Positions 41,283-49,552 of a stretch of DNA of 64,000 nt are shown piece by piece. Below the pieces are notes generated by a model. That model did not search any database. It saw nothing but the letters and a program-made list of their open reading frames with translations, and had not been told where the DNA came from. Source of the DNA: Thiocapsa roseilacustris (lineage in GTDB: Bacteria > Pseudomonadota > Gammaproteobacteria > Chromatiales > Chromatiaceae); NCBI RefSeq assembly GCF_041903755.1, contig NZ_JBBWVE010000026.1:29962-93961 (forward strand). The letters run 5' to 3'. A program made the translations under genes and the position numbers. The stretch's first letter is position 1. Every line of letters starts with the position of its first letter.

Positions 41283-44200
41283 TCAGTCGATCGGCTCGGC
41301 CCCCGGCTCGATGATCAATCCTCGAAGCACCCCCTCGATGCGGTCGGCTGGTTTCGGTCGGCAGAACAGGTAGCCTTGCGCCTCCCCGCAGCCGTGCTCG
41401 ATCAGGAAGTTTCTCTGAGCCGTTGTCTCGACCCCTTCCGCGATGACCTGAAGTCCGAGATTCGCACCCAGCCCGATGATCGCCCTGACGATGGTTTCCG
41501 CCTGGGACTCTCCGGCATGTCCGCTGCCGATCTCGGCGAGGAACGAGCGGTCGATCTTCAGCGTCTGCACCGGGAGTCGGTTGAGGTAGCTCAAGGACGC
41601 GTAACCGGTCCCGAAATCATCGATCGCGAGTGTGAAGCCGGTGTCGTGCAGATCCGACAAGACCTCGACCGCCAGGTCGATCGAGCGCATGGCCGCGCTC
41701 TCCGTGACCTCGATCTCCAAGAGCCCGGGATCGATTCCGACCTCGGCTGCGATTTCCGAGATCCGCCCGGCAAGCCCGGCCTGATAAAGCTCGGCAGCGC
41801 TGAGGTTGAACGCCACCGGCACCGAAGGAACCCCGGCCCTGCGCCAAGCGGCGATCTGCTCACAGACGAGTCGCACGACCATGGGTCCGATGAGCAGGAT
41901 CAATCCGCTGGACTCGGCGATCGGGATGAAGCGATCCGGCGGGATCAACCCGAGCTCCGGGTGATTCCACCGCAACAATGCCTCCAAACCCCGAATGCGG
42001 CCGCTGATGATGTCGACACGCGGCTGGTAATGAAGCAGCAGCTCATGACGCTCGATCGCGCGGCGCAGGGCCTGCTCGAGCCGAAACTGCTCCTGCAGAG
42101 CATCATTCAAGGCCGAGGTAAAGAATCGATGCAGCCCGCGGCCTTCCCTTTTTGCGCCGTGCAGCGCGGTGTCCGCATGACTGATTAGCTCCTCGGCCGT
42201 ACTCGCATCCTCCGGATAGAGCGCGATGCCGATGCTGCAGCTCACCACGACGCCATGCTCGCCGAGGGCGATCGGTTTGGCCAGCGCGTCGCAGATCCGA
42301 TCGGCAAGCACAGAGGCATCCTCGACCCGCCGCAGCCCGGTGGCCATGGCGATGAAGTTGTCGCCGCTGAATCGGGCCAGGGTATCCTCGTCCCGCAGGA
42401 GCGGCAGCCAGCGTTCGGCCACCGAGCGCAACAGCTCATCGCCCGCCGGGTGACCGAGCGAGTCGTTCACGGACCTCAGATCGTCTAGGTCGATCGAGAA
42501 GAGCGCGAGAATTCTGTCGGACTGACGGGCGGCGATCAGTGCCTGCTCGACGTGCTCACGCATCAATGTCCGATTGGGCAGGCCGGTGAGCGGATCGTAC
42601 CGGGCCAGGTAACTCACCTGCTGCGCGAGTGCCTTGCGGTCGGTGATATCTTCGGCCAGCTTGACGTAATGGGTGACCAAGCCCTGCTCGTTGCGTAACG
42701 GCGTGATGTGGGCATACTCCCAATAGGGGTCGCCCGACTTTTTGCGATTCTGAAATTCCCCGGTCCAGACCTCGCCGTGTTGCAGCTCGCTCCAAATCTC
42801 CGAATTCTCGTCCGCGGTGCGGGTCGCGAATCGCAGGATATCGACCGGTTGACCCAGAACCTCCTGCGGCCGATACCCGGTGCTCGCGCAGAAGCGTGCA
42901 TTGACGTACTCGATGGTCCCCGCGATGTCGGTAATCAGCACGATGCTCGGGCTTTGCTCGACCACCAGCGCGAGCCTTTCGATCTCGGCCTCCCGAGCCT
43001 TGTGCTCGGTGCCATCCAAGAGGCCGCCGTAGAGTCGACGCAGGGTCGGGTCGGCGTCGTCGGCGACGCATTCGGTCGTGGCGCGGAGCCAGCGTACCGC
43101 CCCGTCCTTGCGGCGCAGACGCAGCTCGCAATCGGCCCTGGTCCCCGGGACGAGTCCTGCGACCTTGTGGTTGAAGACCCCGATATCCTCCTCGATGACT
43201 AAACGGCGCCAGCATCCCATCTCCAACACCTCGGCCAAGGTGTAGCCTGACAGTGCCTCGATCGAGTCAGTCATCCAGTCGATTCGGAAACCATCGCCGG
43301 GATGCTCCACACAGGAGTAGGCGACGTCGCTCATGATGGCGGTGACGCGCCGATAAAGCTTCTCGCTGGCCGCCAGACCGACCTCGAACGCGGTCCTGAG
43401 CAAGGCCCCGGCGACCACCTCGCCGATCACTTGCAGCATCCGGATCTCGTCGTTGCTCCAGGAACGCGTTCGAGTGACCGCATCGAGCCCGAGCGCGCCC
43501 CAGACGCGGCCGCGTCTGGTCATGGGGATGGTCAAGAACGAGCGCACGCCCTGGCGCTCGAGCTCGGCACGCTCGGCTGCGGCCTCCGCCGGGAGCGCCG
43601 AGACATCCGGGATCAGAACAGGATCGCGTCCCGTCAGGCGCTCGCCCCACCAGCGATACTCGAGCAGCGAAAGCGCCTGGCATTCGTCGATGAAGGGCGG
43701 TATGCCGGCGGCGCACCATTCATGCGTCATGTCGAGGCGCTCATCGTTGTTCGAGAGTCGAAGCAGATAGCTGCGCTCGCACCCGAATGCGCCGCCGATG
43801 CGCTCGAGCGACCAGTCAATGGCATGCTCGAGCGTCTCGCCCGTGGCATCGATCAGTCGTGACGAGATCTGCGCGACCAGCGCCTGCAGATCCAACTGGC
43901 GTTTCAGTCCCTGATCTGCCTGCTCGCGCTCGGTGACATCGGTCACGATCCCGTGAAAATAGAGAAGTTGCCCGTCCGGGCCAAAGACGCTGCGTGTCTC
44001 CTCCTCGACCCAATGCTCGGAGCCATCCGCCCAACAGACCCGATAGGTCTGCCGGAAGACGTCGCGCTGCTCTTGAACAAAGGTCTGGAAGGCAGCGACC
44101 AAGGGGTCGCGGTCTTGCGCATGAACGAGGTCCAGGTAGGTCAAACGACGCGCGAGGAGTTGCTCGAGCGAATAGCCCCAGCGGCGAACGTTCGGCGAGG

Positions 44201-45257
44201 CATAGATGACCGGCCAACCTGGCTCCGGCGCCCAATGAAACGCGATCGTGGAGCTGGCATCGATGACCTCGGAGGCCATGCCGAGTGCCGTTTCGAGCGC
44301 CACCTTGTCGGTCACGTCCAGATTCGAGCCGCGGTGTCCGAGCGCACGTCCGCCGTCGCCGCTGACCGGGGTGCACAGATGCTCAATGCAGCGCAGCTCG
44401 CCCGTGCGGGTGTAGATCCGAAACCGCAGCGGTTTGAATCGCTGGGTCGAGTGCGCGCCGTGGAGATGTGTGAGATATCCCTCGCGGTCCTCCGGATGGA
44501 TGATCCGCAAGAAGAGATCCGCGTCCTTCAGGAAGGCCGCCGCCGGATAGCCGGTGATGCGCGCGCAGGCCGGGGAGACATAGCGGAAGCGTCCGTCCTC
44601 GCCCATCCAATAGGCCCAGTCCGGCGCGAAGTCGGCGACGATGTGATAGCGCTCTTCCTGAATGCGCAGGCGCCGGTTGGCGGCGACCAGATCCTCGCGC
44701 TGCGCGACCTGCTCGGTTTGATCCACCAGGTTGCAGACGATCTCCGCTTCGTTGCCGTCCATTTCGGTGAGACGGATCAGACGCAGATCGGCGATCAGGA
44801 TGCTGTCACCCTGACCCCGCAGACGAATCTCTCTGCAATCCGCGCGGCCGGTCTTGCGGGCATCGAGCATTGCATTTTCGAGCAGTCTCGTCTGTTCCTC
44901 GACAGCGAGATGGGTGAAGAGTCGACGATCGAACGGCAGCAGCCGCTGCGCCGCCGCGTTGCCTTCCTTCACGCGACCTTGGGCATTGATCAGCAAGACC
45001 GGGAAGGGTAGCTCGCGATAAAGCCGGGTGAAGCGGGCGAGCGCGCGCTCGGTGATCTGACGGCTCTCGTGCAGTGCCTGTTGCTGGATGTGCAGCTCGG
45101 CATGGTAGATATGGAGCTCCTCGAGGAGCCTCTCGAAATCCAGATTGCCCTGCTCGAATGCCTCGATGGTCTCGTCGAAGGTATGGTCGCGCAGGATCCG
45201 GCGTGCGCGCTCGCGCAGATCCGTCATCTCGGCGGCGTCCAATCTATGTGTCGTCAT
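41283..45257 (-). CDS. multisensor PAS/GAF-GGDEF-EAL protein
   Basis: 1324 residues, soluble. Approximate order: helical N-terminus, PAS (70-190), PAS (205-325), PAS (335-450), GAF (460-620), PAS (630-745), PAS (755-880), GGDEF (885-1045), EAL (1060-1310). The GGDEF loop is degenerate (RFSGDNFIAMATG), so cyclase activity is unlikely. The EAL motif (RGLEALLRWNHPELG) and DDFGTGYASLSYLNRLPVQT are intact, so it is probably a c-di-GMP phosphodiesterase regulated by its sensors. It ends the chemosensory block, 130 bases after an EAL remnant. Confidence 0.9.
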   Translation of the reverse strand: MTTHRLDAAEMTDLRERARRILRDHTFDETIEAFEQGNLDFERLLEELHIYHAELHIQQQALHESRQITERALARFTRLYRELPFPVLLINAQGRVKEGNAAAQRLLPFDRRLFTHLAVEEQTRLLENAMLDARKTGRADCREIRLRGQGDSILIADLRLIRLTEMDGNEAEIVCNLVDQTEQVAQREDLVAANRRLRIQEERYHIVADFAPDWAYWMGEDGRFRYVSPACARITGYPAAAFLKDADLFLRIIHPEDREGYLTHLHGAHSTQRFKPLRFRIYTRTGELRCIEHLCTPVSGDGGRALGHRGSNLDVTDKVALETALGMASEVIDASSTIAFHWAPEPGWPVIYASPNVRRWGYSLEQLLARRLTYLDLVHAQDRDPLVAAFQTFVQEQRDVFRQTYRVCWADGSEHWVEEETRSVFGPDGQLLYFHGIVTDVTEREQADQGLKRQLDLQALVAQISSRLIDATGETLEHAIDWSLERIGGAFGCERSYLLRLSNNDERLDMTHEWCAAGIPPFIDECQALSLLEYRWWGERLTGRDPVLIPDVSALPAEAAAERAELERQGVRSFLTIPMTRRGRVWGALGLDAVTRTRSWSNDEIRMLQVIGEVVAGALLRTAFEVGLAASEKLYRRVTAIMSDVAYSCVEHPGDGFRIDWMTDSIEALSGYTLAEVLEMGCWRRLVIEEDIGVFNHKVAGLVPGTRADCELRLRRKDGAVRWLRATTECVADDADPTLRRLYGGLLDGTEHKAREAEIERLALVVEQSPSIVLITDIAGTIEYVNARFCASTGYRPQEVLGQPVDILRFATRTADENSEIWSELQHGEVWTGEFQNRKKSGDPYWEYAHITPLRNEQGLVTHYVKLAEDITDRKALAQQVSYLARYDPLTGLPNRTLMREHVEQALIAARQSDRILALFSIDLDDLRSVNDSLGHPAGDELLRSVAERWLPLLRDEDTLARFSGDNFIAMATGLRRVEDASVLADRICDALAKPIALGEHGVVVSCSIGIALYPEDASTAEELISHADTALHGAKREGRGLHRFFTSALNDALQEQFRLEQALRRAIERHELLLHYQPRVDIISGRIRGLEALLRWNHPELGLIPPDRFIPIAESSGLILLIGPMVVRLVCEQIAAWRRAGVPSVPVAFNLSAAELYQAGLAGRISEIAAEVGIDPGLLEIEVTESAAMRSIDLAVEVLSDLHDTGFTLAIDDFGTGYASLSYLNRLPVQTLKIDRSFLAEIGSGHAGESQAETIVRAIIGLGANLGLQVIAEGVETTAQRNFLIEHGCGEAQGYLFCRPKPADRIEGVLRGLIIEPGAEPID

Positions 45258-45387
45258 CGCGTCGTCACGCCTCGCCGAGCGCCCCCTCGGCCCTTGGAAC
45301 AGGATGCTGTGGCTCTTCGCCCGTCCGCGGAGGGGCGACTGCCGCTATCGGCCCGCCGGCCTCGCTCCTCAACTCTTCAAGGTCGAG

Positions 45388-45972
45388 TCAAGACAAGAGC
45401 CGAACGACCGTCTCTGGCGGCACCGGCGGGCTGAAGAGATAGCCTTGTGCTTGGCGGCAGCTGACCCCGAGCAGAAACCGTCGCTGTGCCTCCGTTTCGA
45501 CCCCCTCGGCCAGGACATCGAACCCCAGGCTGTCGCCGAGCGTGGTGATGGCGGTGCCGATGGCCGCGCTGGCGGGGTCGTCCGGAAGTCCGCTGATGAA
45601 GCCCCGGTCAATCTTGAGTGTATCGAACGGCAGGCCCTTGAGATAGGCCAGCGATGAATAGCCGGTCCCGAAGCGCTCGATCGCTCGGTTCAACTCGGAG
45701 GTCAAGGTCACGCGCTCGCGCGCGTGATCCGTCAGACCGCACGCAGAGTGGCGGTAGCTGTTGCCGCCGGCCTCGCGGGCCTGGTAAAGGGCGGCATCGC
45801 CGTTCTGCATGAGCTCCGAGACGTCGGCACCGTCCTCGGGATAGACGCCGATTCCGATGCTCGCGCTCATGAAGAGCTCCGTGGCCTCGACCGTCAAGGC
45901 TTTGTTCAGACTCCGGCCGATACGCTCCGCCATCAGCGCGGCACGGGCGATCGCCCTGTCGCTGTTGGTCGA
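45388..45972 (-). pseudogene. GGDEF-EAL remnant with two deletions
   Basis: Reads from just after the CheW-like stop. Residues equivalent to the end of a GGDEF domain (SASIGIGVYPEDGADVSELM then QNGDAALYQAREAGGNSYR) are joined through LTSELNRAIER directly to FGTGYSSLAYLKGLPFDTLK, the middle of an EAL domain. The EAL signature and about 130 residues of the phosphodiesterase are thus lost, as is the first half of GGDEF. The tail (DVLAEGVETEAQRRFLLGVS) is normal. The remaining frame is open but cannot form either active site. Confidence 0.75.
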
Positions 45973-46482
45973 TCATCCGTGCTGGCGTCGTGTTGCATGA
46001 ACCGAGGGTGCCTTGCATCCCTCTTCCGGAAGCCGCCGGGGGTCGAGCAGGATGGCGAGGTCGTCCGCGTTGGTCGTCGAGACTGTAACGAGCCCGAGCA
46101 CGCAGGGCAGCTTGGACAGCGCCTCCAAGAGTGCGGGTAGTGGATGGATTGCGTCGACCGGTGCGCGCAGCAGCCAGACCGGCTCCTCGATGCGCACGCC
46201 GGGACTCTGCGCCCCGACCGACGCGCCGTCCTGCAAGGTGTGTCTAAACCGGAGCAGACGCTCGCGCGATCCAGGCGTGTGGGCAGAGGCAGTAGAGGAT
46301 CCGCGCGCGAGGCCGAGCAGATCGGCCAATGACGGCGCTCGCGCGTCCGGGGTCCCGGTGGGATCGGCGACGCCCTGGATGAGCGCGGAGTCAACGGCGA
46401 ACCTGAGCGTGCCGAGGTTGAAGATCACCAGATCGATCCCGCCGCCGTCGCCCTCGTTTTGCGCCTCGTGTCTGCGCTCCAT
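45973..46482 (-). CDS. CheW-like domain protein, divergent
   Basis: 169 residues from the ATG at 46480-46482. LVIFNLGTLRFAVDSALIQG and VLGLVTVSTTNADDLAILLD follow the CheW beta-sandwich pattern, while the middle is shortened and proline/serine-rich. It starts six bases after the canonical CheW gene, so the pair is cotranscribed. It may couple receptor and kinase, or act as a regulatory paralogue, as a second CheW does in Wsp and Frz-like systems. Its C-terminus (SVHATRRQHG) adjoins the GGDEF-EAL remnant. Confidence 0.65.
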   Translation of the reverse strand: MERRHEAQNEGDGGGIDLVIFNLGTLRFAVDSALIQGVADPTGTPDARAPSLADLLGLARGSSTASAHTPGSRERLLRFRHTLQDGASVGAQSPGVRIEEPVWLLRAPVDAIHPLPALLEALSKLPCVLGLVTVSTTNADDLAILLDPRRLPEEGCKAPSVHATRRQHG

Positions 46483-46487
46483 CCGCG

Positions 46488-47036
46488 TCACCGTTGATCC
46501 GGCAACAGGGTCTGAAATACCCGATCCAGATCGAGTAGGATCACGATCTGACCCCGATGCTCGAACACCCCGGTTGCGAGCCCGCGCAGGGGCTCGGGCA
46601 AGCTGTCCGGCGGGGCTTGGATGGAGCCCTCGGTCACGTCCAAGACGTCGACCACCCGATCGACCCGCAACCCGCTGCGCACCTGCGTGCCTTGGCCGAG
46701 CAGGATGGCCGAGCGGCGGGCGGACGGGACATGCGTCATGCCCAACAGATCGCCGAGGCGCACCACCGATGCGATGTCGCCGCGGACATTGATGACGCCT
46801 TCCAAGGCCGGCGGGCAACCCGGAACGAAGTGGATGGTCGTGAGCGGGAGGATCTCCGCCAGCACGCGCGCCGGGAAGGCAAGCAACGCCTCGTCGACCA
46901 CGAAGATCACGAGCTTGACCTTGGCGGTTTCGACCTCGACGATCCGAGCGCCGGCTTCGCGCCGCCGGTCTAGGATCATGTCCAGCGTGTTGCGGTCGGA
47001 TCGGTCGGTCGTCGATTCGGTTCGCTCAGGATCCAT
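46488..47036 (-). CDS. cheW: CheW coupling protein
   Basis: 182 residues. KLVIFVVDEALLAFPARVLA, HFVPGCPPALEGVINVRGDI and a C-terminal HRGQIVILLDLDRVFQTLLP are canonical for CheW. A 35-residue charged N-terminus precedes the domain. It scaffolds the CheA-like kinase and the methyl-accepting receptor encoded upstream in the block. It overlaps the Hpt-REC-REC-GGDEF gene by 11 bases, indicating one transcript. Confidence 0.88.
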   Translation of the reverse strand: MDPERTESTTDRSDRNTLDMILDRRREAGARIVEVETAKVKLVIFVVDEALLAFPARVLAEILPLTTIHFVPGCPPALEGVINVRGDIASVVRLGDLLGMTHVPSARRSAILLGQGTQVRSGLRVDRVVDVLDVTEGSIQAPPDSLPEPLRGLATGVFEHRGQIVILLDLDRVFQTLLPDQR

Positions 47037-48825
47037 CGGATGTCTCCGGCGATCCGGGTGCGGGTTCGGTCAGCGCGTCTTGCACCGTCGCGATCTCGAC
47101 CCGATTGCGTCCGCCCTTCTTGGCTCGGTAGAGCGCCCGGTCGGCCGCCTCGGTCATGGCGTCCGGGGTGTCGAAGGTCGGAAAGTCCGAGACGCCGACG
47201 CTGAAGGTGCAGCGGAACTCCTGTCCGTCCGAGAAGAAGGTGACATTGGAAAAGCTGGTGCGCAGGGCGTCGAGGATGCGCTTGGCCTGCTCGATGCCTG
47301 CGCCGTTCAGAACCACCGCGAACTCCTCCCCGCCGTAGCGTCCGACCATGTCGTCCTCGCGCAGGCGCAGGCGCAGCGTCCGGCTCAGCGCCATGAGGAC
47401 CTGATCGCCGGTCGGATGGCCGTAGGTATCGTTGACCGATTTGAAATGATCGACGTCGATCATGGCGAAGCACAGGGGCGTCCCGGCGCGGCGTGCGTTC
47501 GCCACCGCGACCTCGAGAAACTGCATGATGGCGTTGTGGTTGAAAAGCCCGGTCAGACCGTCGCGGACCATCAGCGAGTGCAGGATGCGCATCCGCTCGG
47601 CCCGCAGACCGACCTCGGCGATCAGCCGGTCCGGCTCGATCGGTTTGGTCAGAAAGCCGTCGGCGCCGACGGCGAGCGCCTTGTGCTGGCGCTCCACGTC
47701 CGTCTCGGAGGAGACATAGATGATCGGCAGGCTCACATGCCCGGGGATCTGGCGCAGGATCCGAGACAGCTCCGGCCCCGAGCAATCCGGCATGTACATG
47801 TCCATCAGCACCAGGTCGGCGTCGAAGGTCTCGAGCAGACTCAGCACCTGCACGGGTTCGCTCACCGCTTTGGCGACCATGCCGGCCTCCTCCAGCACCG
47901 TGGCGTGGAACTGGGCCAGCTCGCGGTCGTCGTCCACCACCAGGACGTTGATAGGCTCGGGCGGATGCGGGTTGGTGAGCCGATCGAGGAACTCCAAGAG
48001 CTCGACCGTCTTGATCGGCTTGGTGCAGTAGGCGCTGCCGCCGGCACGCACCGCTTGGAGGCGCCCGCCGAAGTCGTCGCGACAGGAGATGAAGATGCAG
48101 GGAATCGCCTTGTCCTCCCCGGCCGCGAGCTCGGCCAGCATCTTCGGCCCGGCGTTCTCGTCCTCCGGGAAGACGATGTCTAGGATCATCGCCGACGGGC
48201 GTTCGGTGTCGACCGCCGCGCGCAGGTCGGCGAGGTTCGTGAAGGCCCGCACGCGATAGCCGAAACAGCCGAGCTGACTGGCCAGTTGTGCGGCAAGATC
48301 CGGGTCGTCGTCGCAGAGATAGACCGTCCGCTGACTGCGATCCGCAGGTTGCTCGGGACGTGTGTCGGGTGCTTGTCCGGATGTCGGCTCGGGCTGCGGC
48401 TCCGGCCCGGGAAGCTCGAATCCGGGAGCCACGTCTGGGTCCACCTGCACATCGGCGGCGAGCGCCAAGGCATCCACCTGGTCCAGGATTCGGTCGAGCT
48501 CGGCCCGCAGCGCGGCCTCGACCAGCCCGTCCGAGTCCATCGCATGACGCACGGTCTGCTCGGCGCGCTTGGCGGCATCGCTGATCTTTCGGAAGCCGAA
48601 GGTGGCGCCCGATCCCTTCAGGGTGTGGAAGAGGACGTAGAGTGCGTCGAGCTGCGCGTGATCGAGCTCGCCCGCGCGCAGCTCGGCGACGGCACGGCGC
48701 GCATCGGCAAGACGCCCGGGCAGTTGCGACAGAAAGGATGCGCGCAGACGTGCCTTGCGGATCTGGAATGATTCGGCCTTGTTCGGCGCGGCGGGCGAGG
48801 GGGCGTTTCCCCGTTCGGCGACCAT
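47026..48825 (-). CDS. Hpt-REC-REC-GGDEF response regulator (diguanylate cyclase)
   Basis: 599 residues from the ATG at 48823-48825, preceded by GAGGAAACC. Order: Hpt (about 25-110; FHTLKGSGATFGF with phospho-accepting His near 67), an acidic proline-rich linker, REC1 (TVYLCDDDPDLAAQLASQLG; receiver Asp in MILDIVFPEDE), REC2 (NVLVVDDDRELAQFHATVLE; VLMDMYMPDCSG) and GGDEF with the intact signature RYGGEEFAVVL. This is a phosphorelay output that should make c-di-GMP when phosphorylated. Combining an Hpt and two receivers in one cyclase is unusual. Confidence 0.88.
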   Translation of the reverse strand: MVAERGNAPSPAAPNKAESFQIRKARLRASFLSQLPGRLADARRAVAELRAGELDHAQLDALYVLFHTLKGSGATFGFRKISDAAKRAEQTVRHAMDSDGLVEAALRAELDRILDQVDALALAADVQVDPDVAPGFELPGPEPQPEPTSGQAPDTRPEQPADRSQRTVYLCDDDPDLAAQLASQLGCFGYRVRAFTNLADLRAAVDTERPSAMILDIVFPEDENAGPKMLAELAAGEDKAIPCIFISCRDDFGGRLQAVRAGGSAYCTKPIKTVELLEFLDRLTNPHPPEPINVLVVDDDRELAQFHATVLEEAGMVAKAVSEPVQVLSLLETFDADLVLMDMYMPDCSGPELSRILRQIPGHVSLPIIYVSSETDVERQHKALAVGADGFLTKPIEPDRLIAEVGLRAERMRILHSLMVRDGLTGLFNHNAIMQFLEVAVANARRAGTPLCFAMIDVDHFKSVNDTYGHPTGDQVLMALSRTLRLRLREDDMVGRYGGEEFAVVLNGAGIEQAKRILDALRTSFSNVTFFSDGQEFRCTFSVGVSDFPTFDTPDAMTEAADRALYRAKKGGRNRVEIATVQDALTEPAPGSPETSDGS

Positions 48826-48835
48826 GGTTTCCTCG

Positions 48836-49186
48836 TTAAATACCGGCGACGGCTGCCGGCAATGTGGCCTCGAGCGACGCATCCTTTGTCAGGCAGGCGG
48901 CAAGGTCGGGTACCTGCGCGCGCAGCGGCGCCGGGTCGTCCCCGGTCAGGAGGACGAAGGGGATCGAGATGCCCCGATCGCGCATCTCCCGAAACAGGTC
49001 CAAGCCGCTCAACAGCGGCATATGCATGTCCGAGATGACGAGGTCGAATCCCTCGCCTTCCTCGCCGAAGGCGTCGAGTGCCTCCACGCCGCTCTCGACG
49101 AGCTTACAGTCGTGCCCTTCCGCATCCAGAATGGCCTCGGCCATCGCTCCTGCGAAGGGGTCATCGTCGACGATCAAGATACGCAT
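48836..49186 (-). CDS. CheY-like receiver protein
   Basis: 116 residues: MRILIVDDDPFAGAMAEAIL, phosphorylation Asp in FDLVISDMHMPLLSGLDLF, switch Thr in VLLTGDDPAP, and a lysine in CLTKDAS. A single receiver domain without output, probably a phosphate shuttle between CheA and the multidomain regulator downstream. The ATG has AGGA nine bases upstream. The region just upstream is occupied by the nested A/D repeat, so any promoter for this half of the block must lie in or beside that repeat. Confidence 0.85.
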   Translation of the reverse strand: MRILIVDDDPFAGAMAEAILDAEGHDCKLVESGVEALDAFGEEGEGFDLVISDMHMPLLSGLDLFREMRDRGISIPFVLLTGDDPAPLRAQVPDLAACLTKDASLEATLPAAVAGI

Positions 49187-49202
49187 GACAAGTCGTCCTG
49201 AG

Positions 49203-49535
<333 letters not shown>

Positions 49536-49552
49536 TTATGCGCAGTGCGGAA

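Noticed and set aside
43953..45011. 352-codon plus-strand frame
   Set aside because: Antisense to the PAS/GAF/EAL gene; codon-level conservation of motifs is on the minus strand.
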